In this document: positions 1 through 10,318 of the stretch, piece after piece
Numbering within the stretch: the first letter of the stretch is position 1
Layout of the letters: the number at the start of each line of letters is the position of its first letter
Assembly (NCBI GenBank): GCA_959347315.1
Contig: OY365813.1
Coordinates: 12,500,829 to 12,564,828 of the forward strand
Source of the DNA: Bimastos eiseni
Lineage: Eukaryota; Annelida; Clitellata; Crassiclitellata; Lumbricidae
DNA length: 64,000 nt
Direction: 5' to 3'
The notes under the pieces: generated by a model
Told to the model about the DNA's origin: nothing
Database searches by the model: none
Seen by the model: only the letters and a program-made list of their open reading frames with translations
Made by a program: the position numbers and the translations under genes

Positions 1-933
1 TCCAACTGTTCCGTTGTATTGGTCACAGATGTATGAAATACGTCGTGATCATGCTGATTCTCTTTAAGAAACAGTCAGCTGGAAAATAAGGATGCAGACA
101 TCCCAGAAAAACGTTCCTTTAAATACGAATATCCTACGTGTCAATTTAGATTCCGTATTTCACGATGATGCCTTACTGAATATGGCTAAATCCAATTTTC
201 ACGGTAGAAATGCTCTGATAAAACACAAATATGAACCAATAAGATATTTTATTTGCCGAAATAAAGCTTAATATCATGCCAAACATTTCTCCATCGCCAG
301 TTTAACGAGGAATGTATAATAGAAGTGATTGGGAAACAATTGCAGCCCGTCGTTAAGGCGTGAACGATTATTGTCACAATCGCCGTCGCCCCCTATCGTC
401 ACAATCATATACTACATCATTGTTACTTGATGGTTGCCCATCCTAAGACTGTTAAAAAGAATTATGAAACATGTCTTCCACTTAAAATCAGCCTCCACTC
501 TTTCCTAATCCTTTGTGACTTCCGCACTGTCTCCCTCGTCGGATTTCTGATTGCAATGACTCACATCGAATTAACTTGAAGAAGCGGTCGATTGCTGATC
601 ATAGGCCTACATCATATGGTAACGATGACACAGATAGCATTGGATTTGGGTAATATAATTACATTACAGTAGACCTATATGTAAGTGAGCAGATTAATAG
701 GCTGAGTCTCTGAGGCTGATTTTACGTGGGGTTGAGGATTTCTTAGATTTACGTTACATAACTATAACATAACAAAAATAATAAAATCACTTCTGCCAAT
801 CTTTACAATCGTATAATAGCCACGCATAGAACGCACCGGAAAAGTTTTGCGAGGCGCTATGCAAACATTGGTTTTAATATTTTTTAATGTTCTGTTCAAT
901 ACATCTCCTCGCAGCTTTAGTCTTTTATGCGAA
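1..933. other. No gene recognised; 3' flank of Ig/FN3 receptor gene 1
   Basis: I see no convincing coding exon here. The stretch lies downstream of the stop codon of receptor gene 1 and should include its 3' UTR. A minus-strand AATAAA occurs at 248-253, but it is almost 700 bases from the stop, so its use as a poly(A) signal is uncertain. Confidence 0.4.
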
Positions 934-1107
934 TTACGTAGTATAAAGCCAAGTAACCTCAGGGTTGGGAGGATGTTGGCGCAGATTCTCGTAAGGTCTT
1001 TCGTCCTTCGAAACGATATTGCCCATTCGCTCGTAAGGATTGTCGAAAACGGAATTCATCTGTAATTCCTCTGTAGCCATTACGACATTTGAAGGTCTGT
1101 CAGCTTG
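934..1107 (-). CDS. Receptor gene 1, exon 7: cytoplasmic tail with NPxY, YxxM and YxxL motifs, stop codon
   Basis: The acceptor ACTGCTCAG lies just upstream on the minus strand. The exon opens in phase 0, as required after exon 6, and gives 57 residues ending in TAA at 934-936. The tail contains FDNPYERM and then, ten residues after the YERM, PYENL. FDNPY fits the NPxY type bound by PTB domains, YERM fits the YxxM type bound by PI3-kinase SH2 domains, and YENL fits an ITAM half-site. The spacing is ITAM-like except for Met in place of Leu/Ile in the first half. The last exon of gene 2 has the same pair (YETM and YTDL, nine residues apart), which supports this short exon. Confidence 0.78.
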   Translation of the reverse strand, partial: QADRPSNVVMATEELQMNSVFDNPYERMGNIVSKDERPYENLRQHPPNPEVTWLYTT

Positions 1108-4100
1108 CTGAGCAGTAAATTTGAGTACAGATTCATCACTGGTTAAAATGTTAGTTGAATGACGTTCTTACAGACATGTGCACGTGGATAAGGTAAAACG
1201 TAACAGTAGCGTTCTACCATTGCATCTATAAATTTATATTAATTTTTATTACTGTACTTTATTATTCTACAAGTGATCAAATACACAATTACTGAACTTC
1301 TAGGTAGCCTATAGAAGAGCGAAACTATAGTGATATACTAGCATGTCCACGCGATACCTAAATTTTTGCAATAGCTGATGGAAGAATTATCAGTCAATAG
1401 AAATATTCGAATCAAGAGTCGTAGGTGTTGCCGCGAAAAATTAAAAAGAAATTCATTGTCTGATTACATTAAAAGTCATAGTAATAAGAATAATAATATA
1501 AACAATGACAATAATAGTAATAATAATAATGTGGCGCTTTTGCCAGTTCGGCTTGCGAGGCAAACTGTGCTACACCCCTGTAGAAATGTTACCTCTGTAG
1601 CAATGCTACGACCCTGTGGCAATGCTACGCCTCTGTAGCAATGCTACGCTCCTGTAGCAATGCTACCACCTGTAGCAATGCTTTAGCCCTGTAGCAATGC
1701 TACACCCTTAAGACTATATATGGGACTGCAGAGCTCAGTCAAAAAAATCAGTCGGGGGCAGTTCAGTAGTCAGTCAGTCCACAGTCAGTTCAGTTAGAGT
1801 CTGCAGTCAGTAGAGTCATTGGCAGTCTGCTGTCGGTTATTTGATTGTGACCATTATTCGTTGGGTGTTCGCTGCTGCTGTACTTCACAATAAAGAAGAT
1901 TTTTCGAGCAACGTGTGTGACTTCGTCGTTAGCGTAGTGACTCTGATTCTACCATCAGGACAGTCTTAAATCCTGCGCCAGTACGGGTAGGTCTTACCCA
2001 GTGGACGATCAAGAAGAAGACGGGGAAAACCTCGGAGCTCGGCCTTCCGAGTTACCAGAAGAAGACGGGAAGGAATTCAATGTTTTCCCAGGGCGTTCGC
2101 CCCAACTGCTGCTGCCACGCGACGCCCGGTGTTGGACCGAAAGGGGGTTTGCCACAATAATAAATATAAAATAATAATAATTATTATTATTATTATAAAA
2201 GTTATCTTCAACGAAGACTTCAACATACAAAGCCCCGTTACCAACTTTTGATCAAGAGCAGCTCAAAGAATAAAAGCAACTGAAATAAGTCACCTGCTGT
2301 TGGTTACCAGGCAATTGTCTTGTTTTCCGGCATTTTAAAACGAGAAAGACAATCAGGCAGACAATCAATGCCAAGATGGCCACTCCCAAAATGACGGCCA
2401 AGACAATTACTGCGATGAGCATATGAATATTTCCGTTGTTAGTTAATCCTGGATTCCCTTGATCTGGATATAATAAATCAGGTGAAAACTAGCTCTCTAA
2501 AGTTACTGTTTTAAAATAAAGTTGACATAATCACACAACGTCTTAGATTCTACGGTGCTGCTTATTGTCATCACAGCGCTCGTGAATTAGTTGGTGCAAT
2601 GAGCTTGGCTTTCGAGTGGCGCTTAGAAATTTGGAGATTATGACTACGATTTACAGTCGTTGTCGTCCTCGTTGTAATCGTTGTCCATCTGTTAGAGATC
2701 ATGTAACCCTTACGAATAGAGTGGATAAGAGTTGAACACACTGTCTAAGTGTAGGCCTATTTGTAGCAATGTAGCAATCAACGCTAAACGACAATGGCTC
2801 GCTATTGATTAATTCTACAATAAACTTCTATTTCAAAGATTGGATAATAGTAATACTCATTCACATAATATATAGTTTAAAAGCGCAGCCACGATCATGC
2901 ACAATTTAGTTTATCTACTTCGTGGACAGCTACTGGGGATGAGTCCATGGAGCGATGGATGGGATGGACTTCTTGTACGTGCCTTTTAGAGCATTATTAG
3001 GCCTAAGCTAAAGGAAGAATTTTTGCATAGTTAATTTAGCTAAGAATGTATTTAGCAACACAATCTGCAAACATGACGCCCCACTAATTTCAATTCAACC
3101 ATCAACACAAACAGAACGACATCCGACGACATGCTAGCACAAGACATTTAGTATTTAAGGCATTTTGCAAGGAAAGTAAAAATCGCACCTACCATCATCA
3201 TCCCGATGCGTCCTACAAACCTTTATTCCTTTCAGCGTCGTCAGATAAAACGGGTCGTCACCGCTGCCACCGTAAATTGTGACGCCGAATATGAACACAT
3301 CTCCTTCGGGTAAGTCATCATAAACAAACTGATTTCTTCCATTCTGCATGGTGACTGTGCGGCTGTCGACCTCACCCGTCAACTCAACGCAACAACTCAC
3401 CAACGCCAACTTAATTTTACCATCATACACAACAGTGTAATCGATAACTGCTTGATTTCCGTTGATCGTTGTGTCATTTGGGACGATGTTGAGTTGAGCC
3501 TGCGCCGGGGTTCTTATGGCTAACATAGCGATATCGCTAGAACCGAGGACACTGGTTGACCAAGCGCTTGCATCGTAACTTGTATCCGGTTGAATATCAT
3601 TCGTGAAGTCTAATTTAAAACTCTGGTCGTAGCATCCGTAGTAGACCGAGATATTCTGAGTTGCTATGGTGACGTGGCTCTCAGTGGCTGTCAGCCTGAC
3701 GAACAATGTCTGATCTCGACCGTTAGCCCATCCGCAGTTGAACTGGAGCCAAATGAAGATGTGCGATACGAAAAGCATTCTTAGGTCCGATGGTTTGTCT
3801 GGACGACCTGTGGATATAAATGCCGTGTGAAGCAACACCAGTGACTGATAGTGTCATGTGGACGATGAGTTACCATACTTTAATTAAGTTAGCAGATCAA
3901 ATGGATCATAAAATTGGGAGATGAGCAGCTAACGGTGATTTCATTGGATTCTGCTTGGAAGAGAAAGCTGAAGGGAGAAGGTGGAAGCCATCGATAGTTG
4001 ACACAGTAAGTGGAGAAAAATGATTAGAGTCTATTGGGTTGGATGACAAAAGCATAAGGGTTTTTTGAAGAGCGAGGTCTCGAACCCTGATTGTCTCTGC

Positions 4101-6958
4101 GCAAATTGGTAGAAAATGGTGATGAGGATGGATTGTACAAATTGAATTGGGATGTATTGCCTAAGAAGCAGCATTGACATAAATCTCAGTGAATCAGTTG
4201 ACAGATTTACTAACCTGGCGGAAGAACTTGAAACGTTTCTGTGGTTGATCCGACGCTGTTGATTAAACTCACGGAGTAGCTTCCATAATAATCCTCGGAT
4301 GTAAAATTAAAGCTCAGGGTCGGATTTGTTGGGTCACGATTCGTGACTGCAGACGAAGGCAACTGTTTTGAATTTCCAGCTGCATTTACGAAAGTCCAAT
4401 TGCTAAGGAACTGAACCGGCGGATTGGCTTTGCAGGTGAAATAGAGTCCGACACGATTGCCAATAATGGCATTGAATTTTCTGCTCGGAGGGTTCCACGA
4501 GTACGTGTGCGGTCGATCTGAAATAGTGCACAAGATATACTACGTATCACATCAAGTCGGCTTTAACTAAGAAACCATAGCCTGCTCACTTGTCTCCTCT
4601 CGCCTTGATTATGCTAATTCGCTATTTGTCGGTCTCTCAGACCTTGAACTCCTTCGGCTGCAACTCATCCAAAACACCTTAGCTCGAGTAGTGCTGAGTG
4701 CCCCACTACTAACATGTTCCTCAATTCTACCCCACCAGCTGCATTGGCTTTCTGCCGAATTCAGAATAAAATTTAATTTAACTTGGTTGACCTGCAAAGC
4801 CATTTGACATACAATTAAGGTTTAAGTAAAACTGCTACATCAGTAGTGGGCAGGCCTGCTGCATCTGGTCTCAATTGGCATTCTAGTAGCGGAAAGGGCT
4901 AATTCTATATCAGCACAAAGACTCGATTAAACTACACAGTATGATGAAACAATTTTAAATAAAATATTAGCAAAAACCCACATAGGATATTGAAATGTTA
5001 CGTAATCGAACCTTTGTATAGCGTCGCTTAAATCAGCAGCGCTCTCAACGGGCGTCTGTGCTCGGGCCAAGGAACAGGAAAGTCCCCGGAACTGGTGAGG
5101 TGATAGGGTTAGCAGTTCCTGGCGAAGGGACTGTGGAAGACAGGTCCAAGCTGACGGATCAAGGTGGACAAAGCTCCTAAATTCGATCGTAGCAGAGAGC
5201 ATATACGCGGAACAGCTGGAAGGCCGCGAGTGGCAGTTCACAAGAACTCACGAGGCCCCTGTACGTAACGAGTACATCAGAGTGCAAGTATTAGCCAACA
5301 CGGCCTTACAGTTAGCTACAGTCATGAATTGGCAAGCACCTTGCAACAGGAACCAAAAAAATGATAATGGCTTTTACTAACCTTATATTATGAGTATACA
5401 ATTAAGGTTCAAGTAGAACAAATTAAGATGATTTTACTTACAATTAACGTTTAAGTAAAACAAATTAAGATTAGATGTGACTAATGATCCTTCCTCCTGT
5501 CCCCAGCAGCGAATGTCCTCTGTATCGCTGTACTGGGCTGCGACGATTACAAGGGTTCTTCCACCGCTCTTGATGTTGTATCCACTGATTTCGTTGCCGT
5601 CAGAATCTACGGCTGGTCCACTGGAAATGTTCTGTAGCTTTCCATAGCGCGATATCTGCCAAAAGTAGTAGACTTTTGTTTGGTAGGCAACTGGAAGAGA
5701 TGTTCGTATCACCGTACATGTCAGCTCGACCGCCCTATCCTCCATCGCTGGTACTGGTCCATCAGTCTGGTTGATATAGCTTATAGAAGTGCCTGGAAGT
5801 CAGTGAATAGTTTTCATAGCTTTACTAAGAAGCATTCGGTGCTTTGCTCATATGGTTGGCCTACATAGGGTCAATCAAAAAGGTACATAGGATGAATCAA
5901 AATGGTACATTAGGTGAATCAATATGGTACATCATGTGCATCAAAATGATACGTAGGGTGAATCAAAGTGGTATACAGGGTGAATCAAACTGATACATAT
6001 GGTGAATTAAAATGGTACATCAGCCCCTTTCCGCATGTGCTTGAATTAGGACCATACTGTTCGGTCCAACATGTAGTTTTATAGCCCCTGATGAGTCTCT
6101 ATTGAAGCGAAGACACACAAAAACTTTACAGTCGCATATATATATAAATATTTAGTTTTCGACCAGGTAGGACTTGAAACGAGCTTACCGAATACAAAGA
6201 ACAACGCAGTGGCATCGTAAGCCTCAACAGTTGTGTCGACAATTGATGGTGAATAGTTTCTGATAGTTTGAATGTTTCTGAATGTTTCTGAATGTTTCTT
6301 ATATTCAAAATGATGATTCCAGTTTTGCTTTCAAATGTCCAATCGCTGTTAGAATTCATAGCAGTCGTATTTCCGGTTGAGCGATTTTGAATTGTATAAT
6401 TCATGAAGGGACCAGTCACGGTCCATTGAAAGGTCCAACTTTCCCCCAATTGTTTTCTTTGCAATCCAGAGGACGATGTTATCTCTGAATTAAGAGAAAA
6501 CACACTCAGTCCATTATTGTAAATGCAACATAGACGTATGGGTTTATTTATTATTACAAAACACTTAGCCTTACATGCATGGATTACAAATCCTACTAAA
6601 CCAGTGCTTTGAAATAGTATTCCTATCAAAGTAAGTAATCAACTAAATAAGTAAGTGAATAAGCATCCGGTAAGCCCACACACATATGTACATCTCATAC
6701 AACGATTACCAATAATTATTTGAAACATGCCATAGCAGGAGCAGACTGTGTTTACATAGAGGCACAGCCCAACGCAACTAAAGACACACGTCAATCATTA
6801 ACTGCATCTAATCAGCTTAGATCTAAAATTGGCATAGCCTACTATGAAATAATGCTTTTTCTTGAGAACAACTCTTTGAGTTGACATCGAGTAGACCTAC
6901 CTGAGTATGAATTGGAAATACAGCCGACCGATACGACACACAGCAGAAGAAGCTTCAT
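934..6958 (-). CDS. Ig/FN3 transmembrane receptor gene 1 (whole gene, 7 exons, exon 2 frameshifted)
   Basis: Seven exons are inferred at 6958-6901, 6484-6189, 5792-5442, 4517-4215, 3807-3193, 2463-2294 and 1107-934. All have GT-AG borders. They encode a signal peptide, three Ig-like domains, two FN3-like domains, a membrane span and a tyrosine-bearing tail, so the product should be a type I cell-surface protein. Order, phases (1-1-1-1-1-0) and sequence match gene 2 at 11699-23123, which shows tandem duplication. Exons 3 to 5 are multiples of three, but exon 2 is 296 bases, so the frame is lost there, at a 10-bp tandem repeat. The copy is therefore a recent pseudogene, a length-variable allele, or affected by an assembly error. 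The ligand is unknown; an adhesion, immune or allorecognition role is inference from domain layout. Confidence 0.8.
1530..2156 (+). mobile_element. Solo LTR in intron 6 of receptor gene 1
   Basis: The segment starts TGTGGC and ends GCCACA, the inverted TG...CA ends of an LTR, and is flanked by ATAA on both sides (1526-1529, 2157-2160). That target duplication sits in a (TAA)n tract, so it is weak evidence on its own. Inside, in plus orientation, are a TATATA box at 1715-1720 and AATAAA at 1889-1894, in the order expected for U3-R-U5. No gag or pol lies next to it, so it is a solo LTR of about 627 bases, perhaps Gypsy-like. It is antisense to the host gene. Confidence 0.6.
1575..1710 (+). repeat. 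19-bp hairpin repeats in the U3 part of the solo LTR
   Basis: About six units spaced 19 bp apart contain GTAGCAATGCTAC, which is itself palindromic around a central A. They lie just upstream of the TATA-like box, where LTR enhancers usually sit, so they may be protein-binding repeats. That role is inference. Confidence 0.65.
2294..2463 (-). CDS. Receptor gene 1, exon 6: transmembrane segment
   Basis: The acceptor TATATCCAG and donor CAG|GTGACT bound 170 bases, entering in phase 1 and leaving in phase 0. The product begins DQGNPGLTNNGN. A hydrophobic run of roughly 27 residues follows (starting near MLIAVIVLAV), then a basic stop-transfer region KCRKTRQ. This matches exon 6 of gene 2 in position, phase and design, although the sequence differs. 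Confidence 0.85.
3193..3807 (-). CDS. Receptor gene 1, exon 5: two FN3-like domains
   Basis: This 615-base phase 1-1 exon is bounded by CCACAG and GATG|GTAGGT. The protein begins GRPDKPSDLRMLFVSHIFI and goes on to WLQFNCGW; in gene 2 the matching parts are GKPDQPSAF and LQWNCMW. Further shared landmarks are a Cys near YYGCYDQ, the IQPDTSY stretch with Trp in SAWST, GSSDIA, the double cysteine VSCCVEL, a proline-rich turn, and LKGIKV near the end. These fit two consecutive beta-sandwich domains of FN3 type on one exon. The CC pair and the extra cysteines are not typical of FN3 and suggest family-specific disulfides. Confidence 0.82.
4215..4517 (-). CDS. Receptor gene 1, exon 4: Ig-like domain 3
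   Basis: This 303-base phase 1-1 exon lies between ATTTCAG and CCGCCAG|GTTAGT. The Ig fold is suggested by RKFNAIIGNRVGLYFTCKAN, the strand-C tryptophan in NWTFV, and YYGSYSVSLINSVG at the position where Ig domains have DxGxYxC. The first cysteine is present, but the second is replaced (YSVS), so the standard disulfide cannot form. The exon aligns well with gene 2 exon 4 (RKFNAVVGEKV, NNWTFVNTQGN, YYGNYSYNVSNSIG, VLPPG). Confidence 0.85.
4582..4803 (+). mobile_element. Non-LTR retrotransposon fragment (RT C-terminal part), intron 3 of gene 1
   Basis: On the plus strand a degraded frame reads SRLDYANSLFVGL, then VQN-type helix residues (LQLIQNTLARVVL) and LHWLSAEFRIKFN. This is the conserved part just after the reverse transcriptase domain in CR1/jockey-type ORF2 proteins. 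It is antisense to the receptor gene and far too short to function. Confidence 0.6.
5080..5190 (-). mobile_element. Non-LTR retrotransposon fragment (ORF2 C-terminal end)
   Basis: On the minus strand the product FRSFVHLDPSAWTCLPQSLR resembles the F-x-APxLWNSLP-x-LR stretch near the C terminus of CR1/jockey-type ORF2. It lies in the same intron as the plus-strand fragment at 4582-4803 but in the opposite orientation, so there were either two insertions or one inverted piece. Confidence 0.45.
5442..5792 (-). CDS. Receptor gene 1, exon 3: Ig-like domain 2 (canonical cysteines)
   Basis: This 351-base phase 1-1 exon is bounded by ACTTCCAG and AATT|GTAAGT. The product shows VELTC (strand B cysteine), a Trp in YYFWQIS (strand C) and DIRCWGQEEGS (strand F cysteine), so the usual C...W...C core is kept, unlike in Ig domains 1 and 3. 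Shared landmarks with gene 2 are SGGRTLVIVAAQY versus SGRTLTIASVQY, and the EEGS after the second cysteine. The split codon at the donor gives Tyr on joining to exon 4, as in gene 2. Confidence 0.87.
5873..6025 (+). repeat. ~24-bp minisatellite in intron 2 of gene 1
   Basis: About six to seven imperfect units of the type GGTGAATCAAAATGGTACAT follow one another. No coding signal is seen. Confidence 0.8.
6189..6484 (-). CDS. Receptor gene 1, exon 2: Ig-like domain 1 (frameshifted)
   Basis: The acceptor TTAATTCAG and donor TTCG|GTAAGC bound 296 bases; gene 2's exon is 282, a multiple of three. The first part reads EITSSSGLQRKQLGESWTFQ and matches gene 2 GISSSTGLQRK...CTFQWTVT. The last part matches only in another frame (NYSPSIVDTTVEAYDATALF versus NYTLSI...DSSALLF). 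The shift falls at a 10-bp tandem repeat. The strand-B cysteine of gene 2 is Trp here, and neither gene has the second cysteine. As written, the exon does not join exon 3 in frame. Confidence 0.78.
6270..6299. repeat. Three 10-bp units inside coding exon 2 of gene 1
   Basis: GAATGTTTCT is repeated three times in the plus strand. Ten is not a multiple of three, so each gained or lost unit changes the reading frame. The frame break of exon 2 lies here. Confidence 0.85.
6901..6958 (-). CDS. Receptor gene 1, exon 1: signal peptide
   Basis: ATG at 6958 opens MKLLLLCVVSVGCISNSYS, a typical short signal peptide. It ends at the donor TCAG|GTAGGT in phase 1, which fits the phase-1 start of exon 2. 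Gene 2 exon 1 has the same phase and length class. Confidence 0.82.
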
Positions 6959-7437
6959 TCTGACAAATCCTTTATATTTAATACAATTTACTCGATGGAA
7001 TCATCTGCAAATAGGCCTACCAAACAACAACGTCATAGCTATGCCACAGTATGCAACAGTGCGGGCCGTTTGAACCATGCAGTAAACAGTTGTCAGTAAT
7101 CTTTACACACTGGACTTTAATATAGGGCATGGCATTTGAAAGATGGCCAAGACGAAATGACCACGTTTGAAATAGTCAGTAAATCTATTCAGATCCGTGC
7201 ACATTAATTGTCATGCAGTCTATGTCGTAATTGCTTTAGTAGACCTACATGCATTCAATGAGGCATGCGTTAGTCAATGTTAACAACTACAGTAGATGAA
7301 AGACAGTACCAAGTGACTGTGCGACTAATTCAACTCATCGTAATGACGGCATACCTCTATATTACCATTATGCTTTATTTTTATAATGCAGCACAATGGA
7401 ACCTAGGATATATATGTTTTGCAGTGTTTGTATATCA

Positions 7438-7471
7438 TACATATATATATATATGTGTGTGTAGGTGTGCA

Positions 7472-7510
<39 letters not shown>
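7438..7510. repeat. (AT)n followed by (GT)n microsatellite
   Basis: An ATATAT run is followed by a GTGTGT run of about 30 bases. It is a simple repeat, likely length-variable. Confidence 0.95.
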
Positions 7511-7513
<3 letters not shown>

Positions 7514-8550
7514 CTTTAAAACAAATAGGCCCTACATGAGTGGTTTTTCAACATGGTTTTTCAAGGGGCTTCTGACTGCTTGAACGAACACAGCCTGCAA
7601 GCATTCGCACGTGCATGGGCCTATAAATAATTATAGCCTGCACACATTCACACTGCATTGTTGCAAACTTATATCATTATTTGGATACGTGTAGTGTAAT
7701 AAAGGACACTACGAGTTGCGCAATCGACGGAGGCTATATGATTATCATGTTTTATAACAATGTATTATTTAGTTTAAATGTGATTGTTATTATTTGTTCG
7801 TGCGAACATTTGAATCAAGCTGGACTACAGAATATTCAGATCGGCTATGTACTGAATGAACTTTACATGTACGTGACAGACCAGTAGTCGCTGCTAATCG
7901 CTTCTGTAAATTGGCTTAATTAATACAACTCCCAGCGCATTACCAGATTCGCGCATCTGACAGCAAGAGATAGAGGAATAAATAGAGAGACAGGAAGGAG
8001 ACGTAGAAAGACACATTATGGGAGATTATGGGCAAGGGCACGGCGACGTAAGCGAGGGAGTGACGAGAGATGGGACACATAACTCGGAAGGAGGACGGTC
8101 CAGACGGACGATGGAAGCAAGAGAAGCAGAGGTGACAGGTGAAGAGATCAAGCAGACATCCGATAGAGGAAGAGAGGAAGGATATAAAAAATATGGGACG
8201 CGGACGAAAGTGAGGACTCGCCCAAGAAGGAGTCAATAGGCAAGGAGAGTGCGGAGTGCTACAGACGAGATTTGCTGAGCATCTCTAAACGCATGACCTG
8301 ACGCCGGAGTTGTTTGACTGAGGGCGAATCGAGAAATCTACAATTATAAAGACCAGTTTGCTGTAAATATACGTCTGCATTTTAATATAAAATCGTAACA
8401 TCAAAAAGTCTTCGCTGATTCCGTGGCTAAAACGAACTGCGACCCACCGAAGAGAAACGCCAGCTGCCCACATCACCATATCACCGCTCGCCACCATATA
8501 CCTTTGGAAGAGAGTAGAGACGATAAGTAAAAATCATCTCTTCCAGTACA

Positions 8551-8588
8551 ATACGTATACGTGTGCGTATGTCATATGAGGTTTAGTC
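8551..8588 (+). repeat. Left arm of a ~40-bp inverted repeat pair
   Basis: The sequence from ATACGTATAC to GAGGTTTAGT recurs reverse-complemented at 10279-10318 with few differences. The arms are about 1.7 kb apart and the flanks do not match. They could be ends of a decayed DNA transposon or two copies of one short repeat. Confidence 0.6.
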
Positions 8589-9003
8589 TGAGCGGCCCAG
8601 GGGCCTAACTAGGGTGGTGCTGAGGGGTGATAAAAGTTGACCCACGCAATTGATCGAATTCCGACTAGTTTTTTTCTTTGATGGGGATAGAGGTTATTTC
8701 AGTACTTTGCTTCACGCCATCGACGTTTGCAATGTGAGCACCCCAGGAAGATGTTCTCGTTGCACCTCTGGGACTGTGGCCAATGCATCGATGGAAGCAA
8801 TTGCACATCGAGAGGCAATCTGAGACACACCCGAAGTGGCCACGTTGTCATTGCAGAACCAGAGAGAGTAGCAAAGATCAATATACATGGTGGGCCAGCA
8901 TAATAGAACCGACTTTGCATGCATATAACTCCGCCAATATTTGTAAGTTATCTATGCATAATGTGTTAAGTTTTAGAGACTGAGACATAGAGACGTAAGG
9001 CAT

Positions 9004-9075
9004 AGCCGGGCATACGTGCTATAGTATATATATATATATACAGAGTGGGCTAAACAAAAGTAAGCCCTCAAGTTT
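9004..9075 (+). repeat. TA-microsatellite next to a CAG(A/G)GTGG-type repeat end
   Basis: A TATATATA run leads into CAGAGTGGGCTAAACAAAAG. A similar junction in the opposite orientation occurs at 53280-53305 (ACAGGGTGGCTCAATAAAAA on the minus strand). This suggests a repeat family that inserts into or carries a TA-repeat end. Confidence 0.4.
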
Positions 9076-9559
9076 TATTGTTGATATTTCGTCCAAAAAA
9101 CGGATTGACCAAGAATTTCACCATATCGAAACTGAAAGTGTTCGTAGGCCGATATCGGAATTTGAAGTTTATTGTGAGCTTAAGTAATAATAACAAAATG
9201 TAGCTTGCTTTAAGCAATGCGTACGTCATGATGCATGTTGATCTCGCAGTGAATTTCATTGCGGAAATGGCGATATCTCATTAGTTCTTAGATTTCCTTC
9301 TGCAAAATTCACGCTCGTAGTCTAAGTGGTTTTAGGGGCCTACATCTCGCCCTATCGAAACTTAACATGTAAACATAACAGAATTTTAAGCAAACTGTAA
9401 GCTAAAAATAGCTGCTTTAACCTGTTTAATTGTAAAAAGAACGTTCGGCAAAATTTTATTAAAAAAATTAAGCATTCCGTGCGTGAGCCTTTTGTGGGAC
9501 AGATAAACAAACGAACAAACAGAACAAACTTTCAGAATATTAGTACAGATGCAATCGCC

Positions 9560-9645
9560 GGAGTTGGCCTGGGAGCGCTAGGTTGTCTTGGAAGGGCGCT
9601 ATATGAGTCATCTAAATGAATCAATCAATCAATTTAAAAAAAATT
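9560..9645 (+). mobile_element. SINE-like 3' tail
   Basis: The text contains AAGGGCGCTATATGAGTC followed by a run of AATCAATCAATC. A related tail (GGGCGCTATATTATAATATA, then TTGATTGATTGATT) occurs at 33620-33660, and similar words are seen near 45310. These look like short-repeat-ended tails of one SINE family. Confidence 0.5.
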
Positions 9646-10278
9646 ATGGCATCGTTTTTATTATACACATTGACCATCGTACAATCAAAGGTCCAAGCAT
9701 TATTCGTTGCGTCGTAGACTAATCACGAATCTATAGTTGTTTGCCATTTAAACATAACATGGTCATTATTCATCGCTTAAACAAGCCTTCACCTCGAAAT
9801 AATTACAGACCAAAATCCGCTATGAAAAACTTCATGGCAAACAACAAAACGGGACAGGATCCATTGAAAACAGCAATTACATCAAATAGTTTAAATTCTC
9901 GTGCGAGCCAAAGGTACAAACCAGCATCCAATAGAATCCGTAACTTTGCATATTACAATGTGCAGATACTACGTCCTGATGATAAAACGATGTCACTGGT
10001 AGGTTACTGATAAAAAATGATGAATTACATGTAAGCAACTATCATCATTAATTTCAAATATAGTATGGAACTTGATTAGTATGGTAAGTACACTATGATT
10101 GAAAGTGGTCTTGAACTGTATATTTACAGTAATTTACTGCAGTGTAAAACAATCTATCACGTAAATCTGATTTTTTAAACGTGCAATGGGTCTACTACCA
10201 TACGAAGATAAGCTTTAAGTCCACACTGGTATAAAATAGTCACAACTGGTATAATCATCTCAAAACTACGCGTACTCG

Positions 10279-10318
10279 ACTAAACCTCATATGACATACG
10301 CACGTATAGTATACGTAT
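10279..10318 (-). repeat. Right arm of the ~40-bp inverted repeat pair
   Basis: Reverse complement of 8551-8588, with a small insertion in the ATACGTATAC part. Confidence 0.6.

Noticed and set aside
847..1065. Plus-strand 72-residue open frame
   Set aside because: It is the shadow of the minus-strand cytoplasmic exon at 934-1107, which has splice site, phase, stop and a counterpart in gene 2.
2009..2230. Minus-strand 73-residue frame as an extra exon of receptor gene 1
   Set aside because: It overlaps the solo LTR and a TAA microsatellite, and has no acceptor or phase matching exons 6 and 7.
8018..8239. Plus-strand 73-residue Arg/Glu/Gly-rich frame
   Set aside because: It lies in a purine-rich stretch and is mirrored by a Ser/Phe-rich minus frame; looks compositional.
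9741..10010. Plus-strand 89-residue frame as a gene
   Set aside because: No signal peptide, domain or splice signals, and no second copy near receptor gene 2 to support it.
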